Positions 30,463 to 39,421 of a stretch of DNA of 41,220 nucleotides are shown piece after piece. Under the pieces are notes generated by a model. The model was not told the DNA's origin and made no database searches. It was given only the letters and a program-made list of their open reading frames with translations. Position 1 is the first letter of the stretch. Every line of letters begins with the position of its first letter. The translations under genes were made by a program, and so were the position numbers. This DNA comes from Acidimicrobiia bacterium (GTDB lineage Bacteria; Actinomycetota; Acidimicrobiia; Spongiisociales; UBA5794). The stretch spans positions 1-41,220 of the forward strand of contig DASWKR010000067.1 of assembly GCA_036396535.1 (NCBI GenBank). Reading direction: 5' to 3'.

Positions 30463-32181
30463 GTGGACCAGCACGGTGAAGCCCAGGAGCTGAGAGCGAC
30501 CGTCAGGATGCTCGAAGAGGAAGTGGCCGTCCTTCGCCGCCGCCTCCAGGACGCTCCCCGCCGTGTCAGGGTCCTCGAGGAGCGATTGCTCGAGACCAAG
30601 AACAAGCTGTCGCAAGCCGCCTCGCAGAATCAGAAGCTCTCGACGGCTCTCGAGGAGACCCGCGAGCAGCTCGCCCTCCTCCGTGAGGAAGTCGAGAAGC
30701 TCACGTCGCCGCCGAACCCGTTCGGCACGATCCTCGGCATCAACGAGGACGGGACTGCCGACGTCTTCACGTCCGGCAGGAAGCTGCGGGTGAACGTCGA
30801 GCCGAACCTCGAGATCAAGGCGCTCGAGCTCGGCCAGGAGGTCCTGCTCAACGAGGCGTACAACGTGATAGACGTCCGCGACTTCGACCCCGTCGGCGAG
30901 GTGGTCACGGTCAAGGAGATCCTCCCGGAGTCGCGGATCATCGTCACCGGAAGGGCAGACGAGGAGCGGGTCGTCGAGCGAGCAGCGCCGCTCATGGGCG
31001 AGCACATCCGCATCGGCGACCACGTGCGCATGGATCCGAAGACCGGGCTGGTCTTCGAGAAGCTGATCCGCCCCGAGGTGGAGGAGCTCATCCTCGAGGA
31101 GGTTCCCGACGTCACCTACGAGGACATCGGTGGGCTGAGCGAGCAGATCGAGGCGATCCAGGACGCCGTCGAGCTGCCATACATGTACAAGGAGCGGTTC
31201 GCCGAATACGACCTCGCTCCGCCGAAGGGCGTCCTGCTGTACGGGCCGCCGGGCTGCGGCAAGACGCTCATCGCCAAGGCCGTCGCCAACAGCCTCGCCA
31301 AGGCCGTCGGCCGCAAGGAAGGCAACGAGGACATCCGCTCGTACTTCCTCAACATCAAGGGCCCGGAGCTCCTCAACAAATACGTCGGTGAGACCGAGCG
31401 CCAGATCCGGCTCATCTTCCAACGCGCCAAGGAGAAGGCGAGCGAGGGCGTTCCGGTGATCGTGTTCTTCGACGAGATGGACTCGCTGTTCCGGACGCGT
31501 GGGACGGGCGTCTCTTCCGACGTCGAGTCGACCATCGTGCCGCAGCTCCTCTCGGAGCTGGACGGCGTCGAGACGCTGCGCAACGTCATCGTCATCGGCG
31601 CATCGAACCGCGAGGACCTCATCGACCCGGCCATCCTCCGCCCCGGGCGCCTCGACGTGAAGGTGAAGATCGAGAGACCGGATCGCGACGCCGCCCGCCA
31701 GATCTTCCGGATCTACCTCACGTCGGAGCTGCCATACGCCGAAACCCTGCTCTCCGGCCACGGCGGGGACAAGAGCGTCATGCTCGAGGCGCTCCTCGAC
31801 ATGCTGGTCGACCACATGTACGACACCTCAGACGCCAACCGATTCCTCGAGGTGACGTACGCCAACGGCGATCGCGAGGTTCTCTACTTCAAGGACTTCT
31901 CGAGCGGGGCGATGATCGAGAACATCGTGCGCAGGGCCAAGAAGGACGCCATCAAGCGAGAGATCAGCGGCGAGCCCGAGGGGCTCTTGGCCGAGGACCT
32001 CCTGTCGGCCGTCACCCAGGAGTTCCGGGAGCACGAAGACCTGCCGAACACCACCAATCCGGACGACTGGGCGAGGATCTCCGGTAAGAAGGGCGAACGC
32101 ATCGTCTACGTCCGGACGCTGATCGAGGGCGAGACCGAGCATCGGACGATCGAGGCCGTCACCCCCGGCCAGTATCTGTGA
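30463..32181 (+). CDS. Proteasomal ATPase ARC/Mpa
   Basis: The 572-residue protein is the Pup-dependent unfoldase. Residues 1-85 form a coiled coil ([20 protein letters not shown]) that binds Pup. Two OB-fold interdomains follow, then an AAA domain with Walker A GPPGCGKT near residue 260 and Walker [10 protein letters not shown] near residue 331. The arginine-finger region reads [17 protein letters not shown]. The chain ends GQYL, the HbYX-like C-terminus that opens the 20S gate. AGGAGG precedes the GTG by ten bases, and Dop follows after 12 bases. Confidence 0.97.
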   Translation: MDQHGEAQELRATVRMLEEEVAVLRRRLQDAPRRVRVLEERLLETKNKLSQAASQNQKLSTALEETREQLALLREEVEKLTSPPNPFGTILGINEDGTADVFTSGRKLRVNVEPNLEIKALELGQEVLLNEAYNVIDVRDFDPVGEVVTVKEILPESRIIVTGRADEERVVERAAPLMGEHIRIGDHVRMDPKTGLVFEKLIRPEVEELILEEVPDVTYEDIGGLSEQIEAIQDAVELPYMYKERFAEYDLAPPKGVLLYGPPGCGKTLIAKAVANSLAKAVGRKEGNEDIRSYFLNIKGPELLNKYVGETERQIRLIFQRAKEKASEGVPVIVFFDEMDSLFRTRGTGVSSDVESTIVPQLLSELDGVETLRNVIVIGASNREDLIDPAILRPGRLDVKVKIERPDRDAARQIFRIYLTSELPYAETLLSGHGGDKSVMLEALLDMLVDHMYDTSDANRFLEVTYANGDREVLYFKDFSSGAMIENIVRRAKKDAIKREISGEPEGLLAEDLLSAVTQEFREHEDLPNTTNPDDWARISGKKGERIVYVRTLIEGETEHRTIEAVTPGQYL

Positions 32182-32193
32182 CCGGGACACAGC

Positions 32194-33678
32194 GTGGCGC
32201 AGCATAAGGTCCTCGGTACCGAGACCGAATATGGGATCACGGTCCGCCATCAGCACGACTTCAACCCCGTGCTGGCCTCGAGCACGATCATCAACTCGTA
32301 CGCCGGTGAGCGCGCCAGGATCCAGTGGTCGTTCGACGAGGAGTCACCCGGGCGAGACGCGCGGGGCTTCGGCTTCGAGGACTCGATGCCGACGGAGCTC
32401 GAGACGGGACTCGTCAACGTGGTGCTGACCAACGGCGCCCGGCTCTACGTCGACCACGCCCACCCCGAGTACTCGACGCCCGAGTGCTACGACCCCCTCG
32501 AGGCGGCCCTGTACGACAAGGCCGGCGAGGTCGTCATGGCCCGGGCGGTGGCGTCTGTGCGATCGATCATGCCGCCCGAGGAGCGGATGTTCATCCACAA
32601 GAACAACAGCGACGGCAAGGGCAACTCCTACGGGTCGCACGAGAACTACCTCATCCCGCGCGACGTTCCGTTCGGGGACATCGTGAAGGCGATGACCGGG
32701 TTCTTCGTGACGCGCCAGATCTTCACGGGGGCGGGCAAGGTCGGAGCCGAGAACGGCAGACCCGAGGTCGGCTATCAGGTGTCGCAGCGCGCCGACTTCT
32801 TCGAGGAGGAGGTCGGGCTCGAGACCACCCTGAAGCGGCCGATCATCAACACCCGCGACGAGCCGCACGCCGACTCGACGAAGTACCGCCGGCTCCACGT
32901 GATCATCGGCGACGCCAACCTGTCGGAGACCCAGACGTTCCTCAAGCTCGGGTCGACGGCGCTCGTCCTGCACGCCCTCGACGAGCACGCTCTCCCGGAG
33001 CATCTGGTGCTCGCAGAGCCGGTGCCCACCGTGTGGAAGGTGAGCCACGACACGACCCTTGGCTACGTCTTCAAGCTGGACGACGGCAGGACGATGACGG
33101 CGCTCGAGGCACAGTGGCAGTACCTCGAGTGGGCGACCAAGTACCTCCACGGCAGCGATCTCGACTCGGTGTTCGCCGATGTCGTGACGCTGTGGGAGCA
33201 GGTGCTCGGCGATCTCGAGATCGACCCGCTCCGCACGGCAGACCGGCTCGACTGGACCGCCAAGCTGCGCCTCCTCGAGGGCTTCATCGCACGCGACGGG
33301 CTCGAGTGGAACGACCCGAAGTTGCGCCTCCTCGACCTGCAATACCACGACGTCGATCCCGAGCGAGGCCTGTACCACCGTCTCGTCCGCAACCGCAGGA
33401 TGGAGCGACTGTTCACGGACGAGGAGGTGGCGAAGGCGGTCCGCAGGCCCCCCGAGCGCACCAGGGCCTACTTCCGGGGAGAGTGCGTTGCCCGCTTCCG
33501 CGAGTCGTTGGTCGCTGCCAACTGGGACTCGCTCGTGTTCGACGTGGGCGAGGACGCCTTGAAGCGGGTGCCTATGATGGAGCCCCTACGCGGTACGAAG
33601 GCCCTCGTAGGGAGCCTCCTCGAAGCCTCGGAGACTCCGGCCGACCTGCTGCGATCACTCGGAGGAGATCATGGCTGA
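32194..33678 (+). CDS. Depupylase/deamidase of Pup (Dop)
   Basis: The 494-residue protein belongs to the carboxylate-amine ligase family. It has the metal/ATP-binding GTETEYGI at residues 8-15 and the catalytic Asp87 in LYVDHAHPEYSTPE. The flexible Dop-loop region (DEESPGRDARGFGFEDSMPT, about 48-67), absent from PafA, marks it as Dop. [12 protein letters not shown] is conserved with PafA. Because this genome's Pup already ends in Glu, depupylation of substrates is probably its main job. It overlaps Pup by eight bases. The start is a GTG. Confidence 0.96.
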   Translation: MAQHKVLGTETEYGITVRHQHDFNPVLASSTIINSYAGERARIQWSFDEESPGRDARGFGFEDSMPTELETGLVNVVLTNGARLYVDHAHPEYSTPECYDPLEAALYDKAGEVVMARAVASVRSIMPPEERMFIHKNNSDGKGNSYGSHENYLIPRDVPFGDIVKAMTGFFVTRQIFTGAGKVGAENGRPEVGYQVSQRADFFEEEVGLETTLKRPIINTRDEPHADSTKYRRLHVIIGDANLSETQTFLKLGSTALVLHALDEHALPEHLVLAEPVPTVWKVSHDTTLGYVFKLDDGRTMTALEAQWQYLEWATKYLHGSDLDSVFADVVTLWEQVLGDLEIDPLRTADRLDWTAKLRLLEGFIARDGLEWNDPKLRLLDLQYHDVDPERGLYHRLVRNRRMERLFTDEEVAKAVRRPPERTRAYFRGECVARFRESLVAANWDSLVFDVGEDALKRVPMMEPLRGTKALVGSLLEASETPADLLRSLGGDHG

Positions 33679-33865
33679 ACAAGAACGCAAACAGACCCGA
33701 TCACAGGACGCCGACGCCGAAACGGTCGAAGCGGACGAGGCCGTCACTGCCCAGGGAGACGAGCTCACCGAGCGAATCGACGACCTGCTCGAGGAGATCG
33801 ACTCGGTCCTCGAGGAGAACGCCGAGGAGTTCGTGAAGAACTACGTGCAGAAGGGCGGGGAGTGA
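33671..33865 (+). CDS. Prokaryotic ubiquitin-like protein Pup
   Basis: The 64-residue protein is acidic and largely disordered, with the C-terminal helix and tail ELTERIDDLLEEIDSVLEEN, EEFVKNYVQK and Gly-Gly-Glu. The C-terminal residue is encoded as Glu, not Gln as in mycobacteria, so it is ligation-ready without deamidation, as also known from some corynebacteria. It overlaps both Dop and PrcB (GTGA). Confidence 0.97.
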   Translation: MAEQERKQTRSQDADAETVEADEAVTAQGDELTERIDDLLEEIDSVLEENAEEFVKNYVQKGGE

Positions 33866-34659
33866 CGTCGGACCGGGCGAAGGAAGATCCACTTGTATTC
33901 GGCACGGTCGTACCCGACGCCAGCTTCCTCTCGCTGCTGACCGTCCGCGGCATGGCTCCTGCTTGGAAGATCGAGGCCGGCGGGCACATCGAGGTCCCTG
34001 AAGCCACCACCGTCTTGGCGCTCAACTACGGCGAAGGCGTCGTGATGGCGGGCGACAGGCGCGCCACCGCGGGCAACGTGATCGCTCACAAGCGCGTCAA
34101 GAAGGTGTACCCGGCGGATGAGTACTCGGCCGTCGCCATCTCGGGCACGGCAGGCTTGGCGATCGAGCTCATCAAGCTGTTCCAGACGGAGCTCGAGCAC
34201 TACGAGAAGATCGAGGGCACCAGGCTCAGCCTCGAAGGCAAGGCGAACTATCTCGCCAGGCTGGTCCGCAATCACCTCCCTCTCGCCTTCCAGGGGCTAG
34301 CCGTCGTCCCGCTGTTCTGCGGGTTCGACGAGGTGGAGGGGCGAGGCAAGCTGTTCACGTTCGACGTCGTCGGAGGCCGCTACGAGGAGCAGGACTACGC
34401 GACGACCGGCTCGGGCGGCGCCGAGGCGAAGTCGTTCCTGAAGTCGGCCTATCGGGAGGGGCTCGGCGAGAACGATGCTCTCGAGATCGCCGTCGAAGCC
34501 CTGGTGGCTGCCGCAGAGGAGGACACGGCGACCGGAGGCCCGGACCTGCGGCGCCGCATCTACCCGAACGTCGTCACGGTGACGACCGAGGGCTACAAGG
34601 AGGTCCCCGACGAGGTGATCGCAGGGATCGCCCAAGTCGTCGTGGACGGCCGGCCATGA
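33862..34659 (+). CDS. Proteasome beta subunit
   Basis: The 265-residue precursor has a 48-residue propeptide and the mature start Thr49-Thr50 (TTVLALNYGEGVVMAGDRRA), with Asp in GDRRAT. The Lys33 equivalent lies in AHKRVKKVY. TGSGGAEAKSFLKSAY near residue 180 completes the active-site set. The residue before the nucleophile is Ala48, where PrcB proteins normally have Gly. The N-terminal Thr does the cutting in the 20S chamber. It overlaps Pup and PrcA by four bases each. Confidence 0.96.
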   Translation: MTSDRAKEDPLVFGTVVPDASFLSLLTVRGMAPAWKIEAGGHIEVPEATTVLALNYGEGVVMAGDRRATAGNVIAHKRVKKVYPADEYSAVAISGTAGLAIELIKLFQTELEHYEKIEGTRLSLEGKANYLARLVRNHLPLAFQGLAVVPLFCGFDEVEGRGKLFTFDVVGGRYEEQDYATTGSGGAEAKSFLKSAYREGLGENDALEIAVEALVAAAEEDTATGGPDLRRRIYPNVVTVTTEGYKEVPDEVIAGIAQVVVDGRP

Positions 34660-35336
34660 CCGTACCGTACTGGGTGCCCACCGAGCAGCTCGTCAAGGAC
34701 AAGGCCGATTTCGCCAGGAAGGGCATCGGCCGTGGCAAGCCGATCGTCGTCATGGAGTACGAGAACGGGATCCTCATCGTCGGCGAGAACCCGAGCGGGT
34801 CGCTCCACAAGATCGGCGAGGTCTACGACCAGATCGCCTTCGCAGGCGTCGGGCGGGTGAACGAGTTCGAGACCCTCCGGGTCGGCGGCATCCGCTACGC
34901 AGACGTCAAGGGCTACTCGTACGGACGGATGGACGTGACCGCCAAAGGCTTGGCGTACGCCTACTCCCAGACGCTCGGGCAGATCTTCACCCACGACGTC
35001 AAACCGTACGAGATCGAAGTCCTCGTCGCCGAGGTCGGGGGCGAGGATCGGTCGAACGAGTTGTACCGAGTGCAGTTCGACGGAACCCTGCAGGACATCG
35101 ACAGCTTCGGGGCGATGGGCGCCAACCAAGACCAGCTCACCTCGGCCCTCTCCGAGCACTTCGATCCGACCTCGACCCTGGCGGTGGCCGTAGCCCAGGC
35201 AGCAGTCGTGATCGAGTCGGCGGAGAGCCGCGAGATCCCGGCGGACGACTGGGAGGCTGCCGTGCTCGACCGGACCCTGGGGCGCCGCAAGTTCCGTCGC
35301 CTGACTCCCGACGAGATCGCGGCGGCCCGCAGCTGA
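34656..35336 (+). CDS. Proteasome alpha subunit
   Basis: The 226-residue protein starts VPYWVPTEQLVKDKADFARK, the gate-forming N-terminal helix region. It then carries GIGRGKPIVVMEYENGILIV and SLHKIGEVYDQIAFAGVGRV, typical of actinobacterial PrcA. It forms the outer rings of the 20S core that dock ARC and has no active-site Thr. The ATGA overlap with prcB ensures matched output. It is the last gene of the operon. Confidence 0.96.
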   Translation: MTVPYWVPTEQLVKDKADFARKGIGRGKPIVVMEYENGILIVGENPSGSLHKIGEVYDQIAFAGVGRVNEFETLRVGGIRYADVKGYSYGRMDVTAKGLAYAYSQTLGQIFTHDVKPYEIEVLVAEVGGEDRSNELYRVQFDGTLQDIDSFGAMGANQDQLTSALSEHFDPTSTLAVAVAQAAVVIESAESREIPADDWEAAVLDRTLGRRKFRRLTPDEIAAARS

Positions 35337-35340
35337 AGAG

Positions 35341-35709
35341 TCAGTACATCCTGAGGATGCGGGCGACTACGAGCATCACCAGGATCACGCCGAGGATCAA
35401 TGCGACCAGCCGGAACTCGGCGGGCATCCCGTCGTGCAGCCGAACGGTGTCGGGGTCGGCCGGAGCCAGTGCGTCGCGGGTCTCGGCATCGAGCATGATC
35501 TCGGCGGCCTCCGCCAGCCGGTCGCTCGACACCCACAGCTCGGACCTGGCGAGATCGCCGACGGTCACCGGGTAGGGGCCGAGCGCTGCGCTGTGGACGC
35601 GCACCTCGATTCCTTCCGAGCGGAGGCGGGCCGCCAGCACGTTGGCAACCGTGACGTCACCGACCGTGGTGAGCCGCTGGAAGTGCGCAGGGCGCTCGCG
35701 CGTGGTCAC
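35341..35709 (-). CDS. DUF2007-like small membrane protein
   Basis: The 122-residue protein has an N-terminal signal-transducing-type domain (LTTVGDVTVANVLAARLRSE, then GIEVRVHSAALGPYPV and ELWVSSDRLAEAAEIML). This matches the putative prokaryotic signal-transducing protein family (DUF2007). It ends in one transmembrane helix (LVALILGVILVMLVVARIL). It is divergent from the methyltransferase and convergent with prcA. The GTG start is set by TAACGT seven bases upstream. Confidence 0.72.
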   Translation of the reverse strand: MTTRERPAHFQRLTTVGDVTVANVLAARLRSEGIEVRVHSAALGPYPVTVGDLARSELWVSSDRLAEAAEIMLDAETRDALAPADPDTVRLHDGMPAEFRLVALILGVILVMLVVARILRMY

Positions 35710-35716
35710 TGCGAGG

Positions 35717-35722
35717 ACGTTA
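35717..35722 (-). promoter_or_regulatory. -10 box TAACGT, DUF2007-like gene
   Basis: On the minus strand TAACGT ends seven bases before the GTG at 35709. Confidence 0.45.
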
Positions 35723-35799
35723 ATCGGGACGCGGCTCTGCTGGGACCGCGGCGCCGCAATCCCCTCCGCACGGCATTTTCGTGCGAGAGCGCGAAGCTC

Positions 35800-35805
35800 T
35801 AACGT
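35800..35805 (+). promoter_or_regulatory. -10 box TAACGT, methyltransferase gene
   Basis: TAACGT ends six bases before the ATG at 35812, leaderless spacing. Confidence 0.45.
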
Positions 35806-35811
35806 TCCGGC

Positions 35812-36522
35812 ATGGAGAGCATCACCGAGTTCCAATGGAAGGGTCGCCTAGGTCCGCTCGACCTGGCTCTCTCGGACAAGACCTTCGCCCCGTCCACGAT
35901 CTCGTCGATGTTGGCGGAGGCGATGGTGATCGGCGACGGAGACGTCGTCATCGACGTGGGGTGCGGTTCCGGCATCCTGGCGATCATCGCCGCCAAGCTC
36001 GGCGCCGGCCACGTCTACGGGGTCGACCAGGCTGAAGACGTCGTCGAAGTGGCCACATCGAACGCCGTCCGCCACGGCGTCGCCGACATGACGACGTTCA
36101 TGCGAGGGGACCTGTTCGACCCGCTCCCGCTCGACCTCAAAGCGGATGTGATCATCGGGGACGTGTCGGGCATCCCGGACCTCATCGCACTCGAGAGCGG
36201 CTGGTTCCCGAGCGGGTACGGAGGGGGTCCCAGCGGGAGCGAGCTCCCGATCAGGATGCTCGAGCGCGCCAAGCAGTGGCTCACCCCGAAGGGCAAGCTG
36301 TTCCTCCCGACGGGCACGCTCCAGGACGAGAACGCCATCCTCCGCGCCGCCAAGAACATGTTCAGCAGCCTGACGCAGATCACGGAGCGCCGCATCCCCT
36401 TGCCGGCAGCCCTCGCCGAGAGCGCCGCCGTCCGCAAGCTCGTGCAGGACAAGATCGTCCAGCTCACCGAGAAGGGCTCGCGGGCCTTGTGGATGGCGAG
36501 GGTCTGGGAGTGCACCACTTGA
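35812..36522 (+). CDS. PrmA-like class I methyltransferase
   Basis: The 236-residue protein has the AdoMet motif VVIDVGCGSGILAIIAAKLG and the acidic loop VYGVDQAEDVVEVA. FMRGDLFDPL and DVIIGDVSGI follow as motifs. The closest known pattern is ribosomal protein L11 methyltransferase and related protein methyltransferases, but the L11-binding N-terminal domain is missing, so the target is unknown. It lies between prcA and pafA, which suggests but does not prove a link to the proteasome pathway. Confidence 0.82.
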   Translation: MESITEFQWKGRLGPLDLALSDKTFAPSTISSMLAEAMVIGDGDVVIDVGCGSGILAIIAAKLGAGHVYGVDQAEDVVEVATSNAVRHGVADMTTFMRGDLFDPLPLDLKADVIIGDVSGIPDLIALESGWFPSGYGGGPSGSELPIRMLERAKQWLTPKGKLFLPTGTLQDENAILRAAKNMFSSLTQITERRIPLPAALAESAAVRKLVQDKIVQLTEKGSRALWMARVWECTT

Positions 36523-36547
36523 CGCCGAGGTTCGACACCCCCGGTTG

Positions 36548-36553
36548 TAGCCT
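36548..36553 (+). promoter_or_regulatory. -10 box TAGCCT, pafA
   Basis: TAGCCT ends six bases before the GTG of pafA, so the ligase has its own promoter and need not depend on the proteasome operon. Confidence 0.5.
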
Positions 36554-36559
36554 GTCTGG

Positions 36560-37915
36560 GTGAAACGGCGCATATTCGGCATCGAGAACGAATACGGGGT
36601 CACCTGCACGCTCCGAGGCCAGCGCCGCCTCTCGCCTGACGAGGTCGCCAGGTATCTCTTCCGCAGGGTCGTGAGCTGGGGCCGGTCGTCGAACGTGTTC
36701 CTCGAGAACGGCGCTCGGCTGTACCTCGACGTCGGCAGCCACCCGGAGTACGCCACGCCGGAGTGCGACAGCCTCTACGACGTCGTTCGCCACGACAAGG
36801 CGGGGGAGCGGATCCTCGAGGGCCTGCTCCGTTCGGCCGAGGGGCGTCTCGAGGAAGAGGGCATCAGAGGCCAGATCTACCTCTTCAAGAACAACACCGA
36901 CTCGGCGGGAAACTCATACGGCTGCCACGAGAACTACCTCGTCGGCCGGCAAGGCGACTTCCAGCGCATCATCGACACCTTGATCCCGTTCTTCGTCACC
37001 CGTCAGATCTACGCGGGGGCCGGCAAGCTCCTCCAGACCGCCAGAGGCACCGTCTTCTGTCTCGCCCAGAGGGCCGAGCACATCTGGGAAGGCATCTCTT
37101 CGGCGACAACGCGCAGCCGGCCCATCATCAACACCAGGGACGAACCGCACGCCGACGCCGAGCGCTACCGCAGGCTGCACGTCATCGCAGGTGACTCGAA
37201 CATGTCCGAGTACATCACGTACGTCAAGGTCGGGACGACGGCGGCACTGCTCCAGATGCTCGAGGACGACGTCGTCTTCCGAGACCTGTCACTCGAGAAT
37301 CCCATCAGGGCGATCAGGGAGATCTCGCACGACGTCACGTGCAGGCGCCGAGTCCGCCTCGCCAACGGGAGGGAGCTGTCGGCGCTCGACGTGCAGTGGG
37401 AGTACCTCGAGAGGGCGATGCGATACGCCAGGACCACCGGCTTCCCTCCGGAGGTGGAACGGGCGGTCGGCATGTGGGAATCGCTGCTCACGGGGCTCGA
37501 GAAGGACCCGATGTCGCTGCATCGCGAGTGCGACTGGGTGGCGAAGTACCGGCTCATCGAGGAATACCGGGCGCGCCATCAGCTCTCGCTGTCCTCGCCG
37601 AAGCTGGCGCTCGTCGACCTCACGTATCACGACGTCACGCGAGATCGCGGGCTGTATTACATGCTCGAGCATCGCGGGATGGTGGAGCGGGTCGTGACCG
37701 ACCGCGACATCGCCACCGCGATGACGGAACCTCCCGCGACGACGCGGGCGAAGCTTCGCGGCGACTTCATCAAGGCTGCCAAGGCCCGCAAGCGGGACTT
37801 CACGGTCGACTGGGTGCACCTCAAGCTGAACGACCAGGCGCAGCGGACAGTGCTCTGCAAGGACCCGTTCCGTGCGGTGGACGAGCGGGTCGAGAAGCTC
37901 ATCGCAAGCCTCTGA
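36560..37915 (+). CDS. Pup ligase PafA
   Basis: The 451-residue ligase joins the Pup C-terminal Glu side chain to substrate lysines using ATP. It has Glu9 in GIENEYG for Mg-ATP and the catalytic Asp57 in [15 protein letters not shown], the same number as in the well-studied PafA. It also has [18 protein letters not shown] and [18 protein letters not shown], shared with Dop. It lacks the long Dop insertion loop, which separates the two paralogues. It starts with GTG at leaderless spacing from TAGCCT. Confidence 0.97.
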   Translation: MKRRIFGIENEYGVTCTLRGQRRLSPDEVARYLFRRVVSWGRSSNVFLENGARLYLDVGSHPEYATPECDSLYDVVRHDKAGERILEGLLRSAEGRLEEEGIRGQIYLFKNNTDSAGNSYGCHENYLVGRQGDFQRIIDTLIPFFVTRQIYAGAGKLLQTARGTVFCLAQRAEHIWEGISSATTRSRPIINTRDEPHADAERYRRLHVIAGDSNMSEYITYVKVGTTAALLQMLEDDVVFRDLSLENPIRAIREISHDVTCRRRVRLANGRELSALDVQWEYLERAMRYARTTGFPPEVERAVGMWESLLTGLEKDPMSLHRECDWVAKYRLIEEYRARHQLSLSSPKLALVDLTYHDVTRDRGLYYMLEHRGMVERVVTDRDIATAMTEPPATTRAKLRGDFIKAAKARKRDFTVDWVHLKLNDQAQRTVLCKDPFRAVDERVEKLIASL

Positions 37916-37953
37916 GCGCTCGGTACTTCCCGGCGCCGACCAGACTGGCGCCC

Positions 37954-39396
37954 ATGCGCGCCTCGACTCGGCTCGCAGGATGGCTCGTCACCGTGCTACT
38001 CGTAGCGACGGGGTGCACGAGCGACCCGGCGGCAACCACGACCCGTGCCGCGTTTCGGCCACCCTCCGAGCTGATCCCTCCGGCGGAGCCGGCCCTGGAG
38101 CTCGCCACCGAGGCGTGCGTGCCAATAACCTTCGTCGTCGTCGACACTGCTCTGGCGTGGCCGTTCGGCGACCTCCGGCCATGCCCGTCGGCGCGCGTGT
38201 GGATCGACGGTCGCTACGAGGTCGGGCTCGTCGACTTCCCGAGCGCCACCGTGCCCGACATGACGGTTGCCGTCGGGACGCTCGACGCCGAGGGCATCAG
38301 GCAGCTTTCGAGCCTGGTGGACGATCCGAGCCTCGCCGCAGTGGCCGAAGCGGACGCGACCACCTGTGCCGAGCCGGCGAATGGGATCGTCGTGCAGTAC
38401 CGGGTCGCCACGCCCGACGGGCAGGTGACGCTGCGGACGTGCTCGGGCTCCGACGTGGGTGAGCTGCACGCTCTCGCCCGCAACGTGGTCTCTGCGGTGG
38501 TGCACCCGAACCGGACCATGTTCGCCACCCGGACCGGGGAGGTCGATGCGGTCACTCGGCCGCGCAATGTCCTCGAAGCCGGCGGCGTGCTGGTCGACGC
38601 CCGGGTGATGGCCGCGACAGGCGACCACATCGCCATCGAGGTGAGCGGCGTCCGTGTCGGCAAGGGGAAGTCACTCGTCGGCACGACGCTCCGGGTTCCG
38701 TTCCATACGCCTTACGAGGGGCATCTCGAGGACGACGCCTTCGATCGACTCCAGCGGGGCGACGCCGTCGTGGCGCTCGTCGACAAGCACCGGCGGGTTC
38801 GCCTCATCGGCCTCGTAGAGGGCGACGATCTCGTCGACCTGTCGTCGGCGGACGTCACATTCGGGCTCGGCCACGTCATGGCCATCGCCATCGAGCACGG
38901 CGGCCCAGCCGGCGGCGCCGATGGGTCGGCGTGCCGGTTCGGCGCGTTCGCCGTCGAGGCGGCGACCGCGACAACCGCGATCGGCAGGCTCGACGAGCTG
39001 GCCGCGGCGGGCCGCAGGTACTCGCTGCGTCTCGAGGCGAAACGGGACTACGAGCGGCGGAGGAGCGTGCGTACGACCGAGGTCGAGTACTCCGGCAAGC
39101 CGGGCGGCCTCCATGCGTTGTTCATCGATCGACAGGGGCTGATGGGCGTCGTGACCGCGAAGGCCGGCCGGCAGGGAGTAGTGCGGCTTCCGCGGCCGGA
39201 CCCCGGATCGAAGGTGAGGGTCTGGCTCGTCGAGCAGGCCAGCGTCGAGCCGTGCCACCCCTGGGAGTTGGCTCCCACGGTGGCCGAGGTCGGGTTCGAG
39301 TTCGTGACGATCCCGGCGGGCGAGCTGGCGCCGGGCAGAACGATGAGGATCGACATCCGGGACGGGACGTGGCGTTCAGGTGACCGGGAAAGGTAA
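37954..39396 (+). CDS. Large lipoprotein, unknown function
   Basis: The 480-residue precursor has a signal peptide (ASTRLAGWLVTVLLV) ending in the lipobox VATGC, so Cys21 is the expected lipid-anchored residue. A Thr/Pro-rich tether follows (TSDPAATTTRAAFRPPSELI). The mature protein has several beta-rich segments, paired Cys (EACVPITFV, RPCPSARV) and a later domain around TLRVPFHTPYEGHLEDDAFD. I do not recognise a family. It starts 38 bases after pafA and may use a weak box (CAGACT) seven bases upstream. Confidence 0.75.
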   Translation: MRASTRLAGWLVTVLLVATGCTSDPAATTTRAAFRPPSELIPPAEPALELATEACVPITFVVVDTALAWPFGDLRPCPSARVWIDGRYEVGLVDFPSATVPDMTVAVGTLDAEGIRQLSSLVDDPSLAAVAEADATTCAEPANGIVVQYRVATPDGQVTLRTCSGSDVGELHALARNVVSAVVHPNRTMFATRTGEVDAVTRPRNVLEAGGVLVDARVMAATGDHIAIEVSGVRVGKGKSLVGTTLRVPFHTPYEGHLEDDAFDRLQRGDAVVALVDKHRRVRLIGLVEGDDLVDLSSADVTFGLGHVMAIAIEHGGPAGGADGSACRFGAFAVEAATATTAIGRLDELAAAGRRYSLRLEAKRDYERRRSVRTTEVEYSGKPGGLHALFIDRQGLMGVVTAKAGRQGVVRLPRPDPGSKVRVWLVEQASVEPCHPWELAPTVAEVGFEFVTIPAGELAPGRTMRIDIRDGTWRSGDRER

Positions 39397-39421
39397 CTTG
39401 AGCCACCTTGCCACGTGTCTG

